From contig JBGSNA010000263.1 in NCBI GenBank assembly GCA_041739875.1, positions 1 through 64,000 of the forward strand: a stretch of DNA of 64,000 nt, written 5' to 3'. The stretch comes from JBBSJZ01 sp041739875 (GTDB lineage: Bacteria > Planctomycetota > Planctomycetia > Pirellulales > Pirellulaceae). The translations under genes and the position numbers were made by a program. A model generated the notes under the pieces. It did not search any database. It was not told the DNA's origin and worked only from the letters and a program-made list of their open reading frames with translations. Positions 14,896-23,954 of the stretch are shown piece after piece (within the stretch, counting starts at the first letter, position 1; every line of letters starts with the position of its first letter).

Positions 14896-15834
14896 ATGAA
14901 AGTTTCGATCATTGGTGGCGGCGGACTTGTCGGTTCGTGTGCCGGATACGCACTGCAGTGCGGCGGTATCGTTCGCGAAATCGCCTTGCTTGATTTAAAC
15001 CAAGAAGCGGCGGTGGGCCACGCGCTCGACCTTCAACACGGGACGCCTAGCGTCGCCGATCAAGTGATCGTGGGTGGCGGTTATGAACACATCTCCACAA
15101 GCGACGTGATTTGCATCACTGCTGGTTTGCGTCGCAAGCCCGAAGAGTCGCGGTTGGATTTGATCAATCGCAATACGGATCTGTTTCTGCAAATCCTTGC
15201 TGACATCAAAGCCGCTGGCCCCAAGAAGTCCGCGATCGTACTCGTGGTCAGCAATCCTGTGGACATTTTGACTTATGTTGCGGCCGAGTCACTCGGCTTG
15301 CCTCATTCGCAAGTCATGGGCTTAGGGACTCAGCTCGATACGATTCGTTTTTGTTCGTTGATTGCTGAAGAGTTGAACGCTCCGCCGACACAAGTCAAGG
15401 CTCTGATTCTCGGTGAGCACGGCGACACGATGGTGCCTGTATGGAGCAGTGCGACGGTGGGTGGAGTGATGCTCGATAAGTATCCCGGATGGAATCCCAC
15501 CCTGTCGACAGCATTGTTCACTCGGACTCGTGGAAGCGGTGCAGAGGTCATCAAACGCAAGGGCGGTGCGGGTTTCGCCGTTGGAATTGCGATTCGCGAC
15601 GTGATCGAAGCGATCGCACTGGATCGTCGTTGCATCTTGCCGGTGAGCAGCGTGCAAACAGGTTGCTATGGCATTCGGGACGTGGCGCTTTCGGTACCCA
15701 CCATCGTCGGTCGCGCAGGAGTTTTGGACCAAATGGAGATTGAACTCTGGCCAAAGGAAGTTCAAGGTCTGCGCACCAGCGGCGCCGCTCTGCGGAAAAC
15801 CCTCGAAACTGTGTTGCAACGCATTGGCCGATAA
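14896..15834 (+). CDS. NAD-dependent lactate/malate-family dehydrogenase of the BMC operon
   Basis: A 312-residue member of the L-2-hydroxyacid (lactate/malate) dehydrogenase family. It has the Rossmann motif GGGGLVGSCAGYAL at residues 7-20, an Asp after beta-2 (LLDLN, NAD-specific), the mobile-loop substrate site LRRKPEESR (78-86), SNPVDILTYV, and the catalytic His175 in GEHGDTMVP. The residue that discriminates lactate (Gln) from malate (Arg) dehydrogenases aligns with R80, so the sequence looks more malate-like although the locus implies a lactate or lactaldehyde role. No encapsulation helix is obvious. It is the last gene of the operon, ends 14 bp before the stop of the convergent channel gene, and is likely to recycle NAD/NADH. 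Confidence 0.92.
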   Translation: MKVSIIGGGGLVGSCAGYALQCGGIVREIALLDLNQEAAVGHALDLQHGTPSVADQVIVGGGYEHISTSDVICITAGLRRKPEESRLDLINRNTDLFLQILADIKAAGPKKSAIVLVVSNPVDILTYVAAESLGLPHSQVMGLGTQLDTIRFCSLIAEELNAPPTQVKALILGEHGDTMVPVWSSATVGGVMLDKYPGWNPTLSTALFTRTRGSGAEVIKRKGGAGFAVGIAIRDVIEAIALDRRCILPVSSVQTGCYGIRDVALSVPTIVGRAGVLDQMEIELWPKEVQGLRTSGAALRKTLETVLQRIGR

Positions 15835-15848
15835 GCCATTGCGAAAGC

Positions 15849-18800
15849 CTAGGCTGAGCGGCGGCGTGGACGAAGGCTCGTCAGGCTGTCGCTGATGGTA
15901 CTTCCCGAAAGGGAACGACTTGATCGTGTCGAAGCCGAGCCGAGGCTCTCGCTTCGTAACGCACTTGCGACTTGCGATTGAAGTTCCGAACGGATCTTCG
16001 CGACGTCCGTTTTCTTATCGAGCCAGACTCGCAACTCGATCTGCTGCGTACTCTTGCCAGCACACACGAACGTTGTCTTCGGCTCGGGGCTCGTCATCAC
16101 GCTTGGATTCCGAGACGCGATGCCAAGGAGCATCGCGCTAGCGTCACTGCCGCGAATCTCTTTGCTGAGCTCGACGTCGACGGTGAGCGGACACAACCGA
16201 CCCGCGCCGGTCCAATTGGTGACGTCTTCGCTCATGAATTTGCGATTGGGGATGATCAGTTCGCGGCCTTCGTCGTCGACAAGAGCTGTTGTTCGAAGAC
16301 GTTGAATCGCGATCCGGCCGGTTAGCTTACCGACCGTGACGAGGTCGCCTGGGCTCGCCGGCTTTTCCAACAGCACGAAGAGTCCGCCGATGAAGTTTCG
16401 GACCATGTCCTGCATTCCAAAGCCAAGGCCAATCACGAGCGCCACAACAAGCCACTGAATGGTTTCCCATCTCAACCCGATCCAACTTGCAGCGAATACG
16501 ACACCGACTAAACAGAGCACGGCACGTCCCATCACCAGTAGCAAGTGATGCATCCCCTCGTCAGTGATCATGAAGTCGAGCAGCAACACGTCCAATACAA
16601 GAGGCAGCGTGCGAGCGATGTGAAAAGTGAAAAACAGCGTTGCAACGGCTAGTAAGAGATCAACCGCCGTGATGGGAGTGGCCGTTGGGACGAGTTTGGC
16701 AACTTCACTACCATCGAGGCTTGCCGTGTACTGTGTCGTCGTTTCGTGAACTGTCCATAAAGTCGGATTCGCAACGTTCAAGTTCGGAATAATGTCTGTC
16801 CAGAGAGACGCAATCGTGACAACAACGCCAAACGCAACAGCCCCCCGAGCTAAGAACGCCAAACGTTGCTGAAGAAGATCGTACTTTTGGCGACGCAGAT
16901 AGCCGGCTCGGAGCTCCATTCCGTGGGATGCATCGTCATCGATGAGCTCGACCCGGCCATCCCCGTCGTCGGCCCAAACGATCCAAAGTTGCGAAGCAAC
17001 CGTCTTGATCACGTTGACAACTAACCAAAGCAGTCCCATGACGAGGGCTGTGATGATCAATCGAGTTAACAAGACTTGCGACGTGTATCCGTAGCCCATT
17101 GCTGAGAGGACGGCCATCAGCAGTGGGAAGCTGACGCCGAACGCGTACCAAAGATGGCGAAACCGATACGCCCAACGTGTTCGGCTCGCCAAGAAGAGAG
17201 CCGGAACAAAGCCTTGTTTTGGACGAAGGGCCCGGTGAGCAACGACTGCGACCACTAACATCGCTAACAAGAATCCGATCCGCCCAAGTGATTCACGCCA
17301 TCGCCCCTGATCCATTTGGCTGACGATCGAAACGCCCATGGCGAGAGGGACGAGTATCATCGCTAAGATTGAAAGTGTCTTGAATGCTCGCTCGCGTGAT
17401 GGCAGCTTCCAATCCATGTGCTTGTCAACGATACCAAAGGGACGAGTCAGTTGTCGCGGAAGTTCAATGAGCCACAGGACCAGCGCAGCAGCATAGAACC
17501 CGGCCGATACGGAAAGCAGCGTTTCAGTCGTCGCTTGAGGATCGGCTAGCCATTGGCCGATCAAGAAGAAGCAGGCAGGAAAAATCAGAGAGAGGACGAA
17601 CGTCAAGGCTGCGGCGGCGATTGTCCAACGCAGACCAAGTTGCTTGATTTGACGTTGTTTTCCAATTTGGGCAAGCGTCGCTTTTGCTTTCCAGCGAATA
17701 AGTCCTACGGCCAAGATCGAGAAGCACAGATAGAATCCATAAAGCGGACTCATCGATAGTTTCGTTCGCAAGTCACTGGTAAATTGTTGAGAGTGCCGTG
17801 CGTCGAACAATGATCCGAGACCGCTCCATGCCGTGCGAATATCCACGGCACCAAGCGGACTTCCCGAGCGAATCCATGTCACGTGTTTGTCGATCAAACC
17901 GCGGAATGCGGTGATCGTTGTGGCAGCGTCTGTCGTGGTCGTATCCAGTTCGTCCAAGCGTTTTTGATAGAGTCGATAGTCGTTGCTGAGTTGATCCACT
18001 AGATCGCGTCGCTCAGCAAGCATCTGGTAGATCTGCGGACGGTACTGTTGCGCTTCCAAGGAACCAGCGTACAGAGAATTGTTGATCCAAAGATCTGTTT
18101 CGCTTTCGAGATTGTCGAGTTGCGTCCGTTGGAGATCGAGTTCGAGTTGCTCTCGCTGTGCATTGCTCATCCGATCGTGAACATCACGGAGCGCGGCGAG
18201 CTGGACGTGGACTGGATCGAGTTGATCGCGACGGTGCCTCAGAAGCGCGCCAATCGTCGGCGTTAGCCCGTACTGGGCCAGTTTCGTGCGCACACTTTCA
18301 TAATCTTCTCGAAGCGAAGTGAGCTTCTGGCGAGTCGTTTCGATTCGCGTGTTGACGTCGCGACGCGAGTTGCTGATCAGAGCCAAGTCATCAGCCAAGC
18401 CTGCGTTGTAGCGAGCGAGTTCGCCGACTAAAGGGTGTGAGTTGGATGCAATCGCTCGTGCTCGGTCGCCTAGTCGAAATGCGGATGATGCTTTGGAGTT
18501 CTCGACAGCCTCGTCAATCGCAGCGATTTGCGTATCAATAGCCTGAATCTGGCGACGTCCCGTAGCGAGCTCGGCCTCGAACAGGTCCGAGTGGTTTTCG
18601 TTGAAGTTCATTTGTCGTCGCATCAACTCGATTCGCGTTTGAAGCGCCTCTTTGCGAGTTTGACGCTGAAAATTGTCACACTTGGCTTTGATGTCCGTCA
18701 GTGACGCCGCAGCCGTCGATGACTGGAGTGATCGCAACTCGGATTCAGCTTCATTCAGCTGGCGTGACCATTGGTCACCCGCGTTGACGATCGCTTCGCC

Positions 18801-19529
18801 TCCATAGCGTGAAACCATCTCAGCGAAAGAGTCACGGGCACTATTCAGCTCACGCACCAATCGCTCGCGGTGTCCCAATAGATCGGTCATTGCATAACCT
18901 TCGGGGATGCGAACCGATGTTTGTGCTGGAGTCGCTAACAATCGCTGGAGTGAGTCAAGACGTGAAGGGGCCGAACGAATTTCTGCAGCGAGTTGCCCAG
19001 CTTTGTAGGAATCGCCGCGAGACTGTTGGATCCATTGCAGTGCTTTTTGGAGCGTCGATTGAGCGATCGACTTTTCGTCTGAGCTTAAGCTTGCCGAATT
19101 ATTCACTTCTGTCGCAGCCGACTCGATATTTGCTTCGCTGACCGTGAGTGTGACGAGCGACTCGGCCACCGGTGTCAATAATGTCGTTCCCGTGTTGTTG
19201 GTGGATCCGGTGCTTTGAGCAAAGCTGGCTGGCGGCTGTGAGTAGGTTCCGGATTGCGTTCTGAACGTGTTGGATGTCGGAGTGGATACCGAGATGACTC
19301 GACTGTTACTGGTGTTGACGGGTTGGGTGGCTGTGCCTGTGTAACGAGACGTTGAACCCGTGTAGACCCGTGTTGCTGGTTGTGAGTTTGAGCTTGGATA
19401 TGGAGTCGATGGATAGCTGGAACCCGAATAGACTTGTCCGAGAGCGGTGCCGCTTGATACGACGAACACGACAACCAGCATGAACGCTGTGATCGCGAGT
19501 GAAACAAGTTGTCTAAATCCGTGAAACAT
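15849..19529 (-). CDS. Large MscS-family mechanosensitive channel (MscK-like)
   Basis: A 1226-residue inner-membrane channel of the MscS superfamily with the multi-helix layout of MscK/YbdG. It has a signal peptide, a Ser/Thr/Tyr-rich low-complexity stretch, a long periplasmic coiled-coil region (residues about 120-570, Gln/Leu/Arg-rich), then about ten membrane segments from residue 600 on. It ends in the MscS core with IGLGFGMQDMVRNFIGGLFVLLEKP, GDLVTVGKLTGRI and IPNRKFMSEDVTNW. It should release solutes on hypo-osmotic shock. The frame extends to a GTG at 19571, but the ATG at 19529 (MFHGFRQLVSLAIT) starts a normal signal peptide. It converges on the BMC operon with only 14 bp between the genes. 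Confidence 0.92.
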   Translation of the reverse strand: MFHGFRQLVSLAITAFMLVVVFVVSSGTALGQVYSGSSYPSTPYPSSNSQPATRVYTGSTSRYTGTATQPVNTSNSRVISVSTPTSNTFRTQSGTYSQPPASFAQSTGSTNNTGTTLLTPVAESLVTLTVSEANIESAATEVNNSASLSSDEKSIAQSTLQKALQWIQQSRGDSYKAGQLAAEIRSAPSRLDSLQRLLATPAQTSVRIPEGYAMTDLLGHRERLVRELNSARDSFAEMVSRYGGEAIVNAGDQWSRQLNEAESELRSLQSSTAAASLTDIKAKCDNFQRQTRKEALQTRIELMRRQMNFNENHSDLFEAELATGRRQIQAIDTQIAAIDEAVENSKASSAFRLGDRARAIASNSHPLVGELARYNAGLADDLALISNSRRDVNTRIETTRQKLTSLREDYESVRTKLAQYGLTPTIGALLRHRRDQLDPVHVQLAALRDVHDRMSNAQREQLELDLQRTQLDNLESETDLWINNSLYAGSLEAQQYRPQIYQMLAERRDLVDQLSNDYRLYQKRLDELDTTTTDAATTITAFRGLIDKHVTWIRSGSPLGAVDIRTAWSGLGSLFDARHSQQFTSDLRTKLSMSPLYGFYLCFSILAVGLIRWKAKATLAQIGKQRQIKQLGLRWTIAAAALTFVLSLIFPACFFLIGQWLADPQATTETLLSVSAGFYAAALVLWLIELPRQLTRPFGIVDKHMDWKLPSRERAFKTLSILAMILVPLAMGVSIVSQMDQGRWRESLGRIGFLLAMLVVAVVAHRALRPKQGFVPALFLASRTRWAYRFRHLWYAFGVSFPLLMAVLSAMGYGYTSQVLLTRLIITALVMGLLWLVVNVIKTVASQLWIVWADDGDGRVELIDDDASHGMELRAGYLRRQKYDLLQQRLAFLARGAVAFGVVVTIASLWTDIIPNLNVANPTLWTVHETTTQYTASLDGSEVAKLVPTATPITAVDLLLAVATLFFTFHIARTLPLVLDVLLLDFMITDEGMHHLLLVMGRAVLCLVGVVFAASWIGLRWETIQWLVVALVIGLGFGMQDMVRNFIGGLFVLLEKPASPGDLVTVGKLTGRIAIQRLRTTALVDDEGRELIIPNRKFMSEDVTNWTGAGRLCPLTVDVELSKEIRGSDASAMLLGIASRNPSVMTSPEPKTTFVCAGKSTQQIELRVWLDKKTDVAKIRSELQSQVASALRSESLGSASTRSSRSLSGSTISDSLTSLRPRRRSA

Positions 19530-19951
19530 GATCGGAATCCGAAAAGTGCACATTGCGTGAAACAATAGCACTCCGATAGCGATCCGACGCCCACCACGTC
19601 AATGTTCAACTGGTTGTTCATCATGGAATTGAACAACCATTGTTTGCCGGGGGGTGGGCTCGCAGCACGCGATGGATGCAGGTGGATCGAGCGTGGAATC
19701 GCAAAAATCCAAAAATCTTTGCTCTTGACCTCAAGTCTGGCGATCCGCACAATCGCGGGTCGCTCGTGGAAGATCAGATCTGCCACGACATGGATGTGCG
19801 TTGAATCGAAATTTGCCTTCGCAAGCTGATTCTGAGTGACGGATCGCTAGACTTGATAGCGGTACTTCTGTCGCTTCCGGAATTCGCAGTTGCGGGTTGA
19901 CCGATTCGTGAAGCGGTTTCTCTTACAGGGAGTTGTCGTTTGTCCCTTTCC
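19530..19951. other. Divergent intergenic region, channel gene / dnaG
   Basis: About 420 bp with no convincing gene; the short frames in it are not conserved-looking. It must hold promoters in both directions. The most striking element is a perfect 10-bp inverted repeat with a 9-base spacer at 19611-19639, given separately. Confidence 0.5.
19611..19639. promoter_or_regulatory. Perfect 10-bp inverted repeat upstream of dnaG
   Basis: TGGTTGTTCA - nine bases - TGAACAACCA. It is about 80 bp from the channel start and 310 bp from the dnaG start. In a divergent region a terminator is unlikely, and a regulator binding site or a stable RNA hairpin in a leader is more probable. Confidence 0.5.
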
Positions 19952-21961
19952 ATGGACTTCGACTTGAAAGAGCGCGTGCGCACTGCCGTTGACATCGTTG
20001 ATGTTATCGGCAGCCAACTGGAGTTACGTCCACAGGGACGTAACTTTGTTGCCCGCTGTCCGTGGCACAACGATCGACGCCCGTCGATGACTGTCAACCA
20101 AGAACGCCAAACCTGGAAATGCTGGGTTTGTGACATTGGTGGCGATATTTTCAGTTACGTGATGCAGCGTGACGGACTCGATTTCCCCACCGCACTTCGG
20201 CAACTCGCTGAACAGGCTGGAATCCCGATCGAAGAAGCCCGGCGTGGTAAAGCTCCCCAGCCCGGAAGCCCCGACGACAAGGCAACGCTGTTCGCCGCAC
20301 TCAAGCTCGTTGCAGACGCTTATGTTCACGAACTGGCCAAGGGCACAAGTGGTGATTGCAAGATCGCTCGCGAGTATCTTGCGGAGCGAGGGATCAGCGA
20401 AGAAAGTCGAGAGCGATTCCAAATCGGATTTTCTCCGGACAGCTGGAGCTACGCGGTCGACTTGCTCAAGCAGAACTCCTTTAGCGCCGAAGTCGCTGAA
20501 GCATCCGGCTTAGCCGTCAATAAACAGACCGGTCGCGGGCATTACGATCGATTCCGTGGTCGGCTGATGTTCCCGATTCACGACTTGCAAAATCGAGTAA
20601 TCTCACTTGGCGGCCGGGTGATCCCCAAGATCGCAGCACGACTTGGCGAAGACGCTTCGGCGGGGGCCAAGTACATCAATGGCTCTGAGACTCTCGTGTT
20701 TCGCAAGTCGCACCAGCTTTATGGATTGCAGCTGGCTCGCGAAGGGATTCGGAAATCGGGCCAAGTCCTGGTGATGGAAGGTTACACGGATGTTGTCGCA
20801 GCGCGGCAAGCCGGCGTCGAACCAGTGGTCGCCGTGCTTGGGACAGCACTCGGTGAAGAGCACGTCAAGATTTTGAAGCGATTCGCTCAGCGAGTTGTCT
20901 TGGTGCTTGACGGCGACGAAGCCGGTCAACGACGAGCCGAAGAAGTGTTGGAGTTATTTATTCGAGCGGACGTCGATTTGCGAATCTTAACGCTACCGAA
21001 CAACAATGATCCCGCTGAATATCTCGAAGAACATGGACTTGAATCCTTCAATCGTCTTGTGACCGATGCGCCCGATGCGTTGGATCACAAGTTCGCTGGA
21101 TTAACCGAAGGTGTCGACATCACCCGTGACACGCACCGCGTCACCACGGCCATAGACACGATGCTTGGCTTGCTTGCCAAAGCGCCTCGCAGCAACGGAC
21201 TCCGCACGGACCAATTAATCGTGCGTCTCGCAAGAACGTTCGGCATTGGCTCGGATCGACTTCAAGAGCGTCTCGAGTCATTGAGGAAAAAAGCCACGAC
21301 AAAATTTAGTCGTCCCTCAACAATACAGGAGTCTCCGACGTCAACGCCGTCGTCCAAACAGGGTTCCATGCGAGCGCCGCAGCGAAGTATGGATCCAAAC
21401 GACGCGTTCAATGAGATTGACGACGCTGGTTTTGATCCGAGCTTTGGTGATTCGTATTCGCCGCGTGGGCGCGTGCCGCAAAACCGCAACGCGATGCCTG
21501 AGCGATTGCCAGCGATCACAGGAATGGATCGCCAGTTGTTCGAAGCGCTGATTGAATCTCCTGAGCTTGCAGGTATGGCTGTCGAAGCAATTGATCCTGA
21601 GTGGCTTGATAGCATTACAGCAAAAATGTTGCTTTCTGCGTACCAAGATTTGGACTTAGCCGGTCGCGAACTCCATATCGATTCGTTATTATTGGCGATC
21701 GAGAATGAGTCGCTCAAGAACATTGTCGTCACGCTGCAAGAACGCGTTGCAGAGCGCGATGGCAAAACGGTGGTCGAACCATCACAACAATACACCGCGT
21801 TATTGACTCGATATCGCGAAAAAGAATGGTCCGTCGAAAAGACGCGACAAATCGCCAAGCTTCAATCCAGCACGATGGCTGAGGATGAAGAGTTGGCGTT
21901 GTTACAGGAAATTTTGGAAGCCGAAAGGACGCGACAAGGTGCCAAAACCTCGTCGTCATAG
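19952..21961 (+). CDS. dnaG: DNA primase
   Basis: A 669-residue DnaG primase, which lays RNA primers for chromosome replication with the DnaB helicase. The N-terminal CHC2 zinc finger has C36, H39, C57 and C60 (CPWH...CWVC). The TOPRIM catalytic domain shows VMEGYTDVVAARQAG with the conserved Glu, and VLDGDEAGQ. After a Ser/Pro-rich linker with SPTSTPSSKQG (near residue 450), the C-terminal helicase-interaction region contains PERLPAITGMDRQLFEALIESPEL. The frame is open to a TTG at 19940, but I took the ATG at 19952 because it gives the usual MDFDLKERVR start. It is followed after 199 bp by rpoD, the common dnaG-rpoD arrangement, without rpsU upstream. Confidence 0.98.
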   Translation: MDFDLKERVRTAVDIVDVIGSQLELRPQGRNFVARCPWHNDRRPSMTVNQERQTWKCWVCDIGGDIFSYVMQRDGLDFPTALRQLAEQAGIPIEEARRGKAPQPGSPDDKATLFAALKLVADAYVHELAKGTSGDCKIAREYLAERGISEESRERFQIGFSPDSWSYAVDLLKQNSFSAEVAEASGLAVNKQTGRGHYDRFRGRLMFPIHDLQNRVISLGGRVIPKIAARLGEDASAGAKYINGSETLVFRKSHQLYGLQLAREGIRKSGQVLVMEGYTDVVAARQAGVEPVVAVLGTALGEEHVKILKRFAQRVVLVLDGDEAGQRRAEEVLELFIRADVDLRILTLPNNNDPAEYLEEHGLESFNRLVTDAPDALDHKFAGLTEGVDITRDTHRVTTAIDTMLGLLAKAPRSNGLRTDQLIVRLARTFGIGSDRLQERLESLRKKATTKFSRPSTIQESPTSTPSSKQGSMRAPQRSMDPNDAFNEIDDAGFDPSFGDSYSPRGRVPQNRNAMPERLPAITGMDRQLFEALIESPELAGMAVEAIDPEWLDSITAKMLLSAYQDLDLAGRELHIDSLLLAIENESLKNIVVTLQERVAERDGKTVVEPSQQYTALLTRYREKEWSVEKTRQIAKLQSSTMAEDEELALLQEILEAERTRQGAKTSSS

Positions 21962-22160
21962 TTGGCTCGCTCCGCAGGTGGAGCGAAAAGGAATCTTTAA
22001 CATGCAGTGAGTCAGGGAGGCTTGCGACACAAACTCACTCTTCGATCGATTCGCGACTTCGCCCGTAACGTCGTCAGCGATTTTGTAATGAAATGGACTT
22101 TCACACGACCCTTGGATAGCGTCATAGACGACGTGTCCACAATCGACATGAGGTTTGGAA

Positions 22161-23855
22161 ATGCAATTGATGGATCAAGATCTCTCGCAATTAATCGCTC
22201 GTGGCAGCCAGAACGGATTTCTGACATACGACGAAGTCAACGCGTACCTTCCGGACGAGGACGTCAGTCCTGAAAAGCTCGATCGTTTGCTGCTCGCCTT
22301 GGAGCGACGCGGCATTCGGCTGATTGAATCATCGGGACCTAAGCCGATTCAGGCTGGCATGCGGTCTCCCGAGCCGCGAGTCTCGATGCGACGAGTTGAC
22401 GATTCGGACTCCGGCAACGCGTTTGACGATGACGATCAAGACGATACGCCATTGGTTCCTTCAAGCGACATGCCCAAGGCAAGCGATGATCCGATTCGCA
22501 TGTACTTGAGCCAGATGGCTGAGATTCCGTTGCTTTCACGCGAAGAAGAAATCTCACTCGCGAAGAAGATTGAAATCACACGAAAACAGTTCCGACGTAT
22601 GTTGCTCGAGAGCGATTATGCGCTTCGTTCAACTGTCGACACGCTCCAGCGGGTTCATCAAGGCGAGTTGCCCTTCGATCGCACGATCAAAGTTTCGCTC
22701 ACCGAGCGTTTGACCAAAGAACAAATCACTGCTCGGATGCCGCACAACTTGCGAACGCTCTCGATCTTGATTGATCAAAACAAGGACGATTTCGGTGCCC
22801 TGGTTCGCCGCAGCACCTCGCCACGTTTGAAAGCTGAGCTTCGTCGCCGTTTCATTCGTCGTCGTCGCAAAGCATTGCAGCTCGTTGAAGAACTATCGCT
22901 TCGCAGTCGCCGCGTAACACCGTTGCTTAAGCAACTCGAAGAGATTTCCGGTCGCATGAACTACATTCGCAATCGATTGAGCGAGTTAGGACACGACGCG
23001 ATGAGTCGCGATGAAGCTGCGGATCTGCGTCAAGAATTGCGAGAGCTCATACTCGTGACCCAAGAGAGCCCAACCAGCTTGCGCAACCGGGTCGTGCGGG
23101 CACGTCGGTTCTTTGAAGAATACGAAGCCACCAAACGTCAACTGAGCAGCGGCAACTTGCGATTGGTCGTCTCGATCGCCAAAAAGTATCGCAACCGCGG
23201 TCTGTCGTTCTTGGATTTGATCCAAGAAGGCAACACCGGATTGATGCGCGCCGTTGACAAGTACGAGTATCGTCGCGGTTTCAAGTTCAGCACGTATGCG
23301 ACATGGTGGATTCGTCAAGCGATCACGAGAGCGATTGCGGATCAAGCACGCACGATTCGCATTCCTGTGCATATGATTGATGTCCTCAGCAAACTTCGTC
23401 AGGCACAAAAACGTCTGACGCAAGAGTTGCGACGCGAGCCGACGTACGAAGAAATCGCTGAGTCAACCGAAGTGCCGATCGAAGAAGTTCGACGTGTGAT
23501 GGACATCGGCCGACACCCCGTCAGCCTCGATCGGCCTGTCGGTGAAGGCGAGGACAGCAGTTTTGGCGAGTTCATCGAGGATACCAGCAACGAAAATCCG
23601 GTTCGCATGGCTGCAAGCGGCATGTTGCGAGGGAAAATTGACGAGTTGTTGCAGACGTTGACCTACCGTGAGCGAGAGATCATTCGGCTTCGATACGGGC
23701 TTGTCGACGGATATAGCTACACACTGGAAGAGTGCGGCCGAATATTCAAGGTCACACGGGAACGAGTCCGCCAAATCGAGGCCAAGGCCGTCGCGAAGCT
23801 GCAAAGCCCCTCGCGACGTGACCGTTTGGCTGCGTTTGTAAAGACGGCGGCTTGA
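22161..23855 (+). CDS. rpoD: Primary RNA polymerase sigma factor
   Basis: A 564-residue sigma-70 factor. Region 1.1-like N-terminus (residues about 5-55, FLTYDEVNAYLPDED...LDRLLLALERRGI), acidic linker, region 1.2 (DPIRMYLSQMAEIPLLSREEE), a long Arg-rich non-conserved segment, region 2 (RNRGLSFLDLIQEGNTGLMRAVDKYEYRRGFKFSTYATWWIRQ with the -10 recognition helix), region 3 and region 4 (YREREIIRLRYGLVDGYSYTLEECGRIFKVTRERVRQIEAKA). All regions are complete, so this is a housekeeping sigma. The ATG at 22161 has AGG 8 bases upstream; a TTG two codons earlier is possible. It is downstream of dnaG and upstream of a zinc-ribbon protein, separated from the latter by a GC-rich hairpin. Confidence 0.97.
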   Translation: MQLMDQDLSQLIARGSQNGFLTYDEVNAYLPDEDVSPEKLDRLLLALERRGIRLIESSGPKPIQAGMRSPEPRVSMRRVDDSDSGNAFDDDDQDDTPLVPSSDMPKASDDPIRMYLSQMAEIPLLSREEEISLAKKIEITRKQFRRMLLESDYALRSTVDTLQRVHQGELPFDRTIKVSLTERLTKEQITARMPHNLRTLSILIDQNKDDFGALVRRSTSPRLKAELRRRFIRRRRKALQLVEELSLRSRRVTPLLKQLEEISGRMNYIRNRLSELGHDAMSRDEAADLRQELRELILVTQESPTSLRNRVVRARRFFEEYEATKRQLSSGNLRLVVSIAKKYRNRGLSFLDLIQEGNTGLMRAVDKYEYRRGFKFSTYATWWIRQAITRAIADQARTIRIPVHMIDVLSKLRQAQKRLTQELRREPTYEEIAESTEVPIEEVRRVMDIGRHPVSLDRPVGEGEDSSFGEFIEDTSNENPVRMAASGMLRGKIDELLQTLTYREREIIRLRYGLVDGYSYTLEECGRIFKVTRERVRQIEAKAVAKLQSPSRRDRLAAFVKTAA

Positions 23856-23890
23856 CGCTCGGCTGCCAGGGGTTGATGTTGAACGGTGTC

Positions 23891-23911
23891 GGCGGAGGGG
23901 ATTCCCCCGCC
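23891..23911 (+). terminator. GC-rich hairpin downstream of rpoD
   Basis: GGC-GGA-GGGG, loop ATT, CCCC-C-GCC forms an interrupted stem (GGGG/CCCC, then GGC/GCC around an internal loop). No U-run follows, so intrinsic termination is doubtful, and it may be an attenuator or processing site between rpoD and the zinc-ribbon gene. Confidence 0.35.
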
Positions 23912-23954
23912 GCAACCGATCTCATTCAGCATTCTCTCTACGGTTCCCTCGTCT

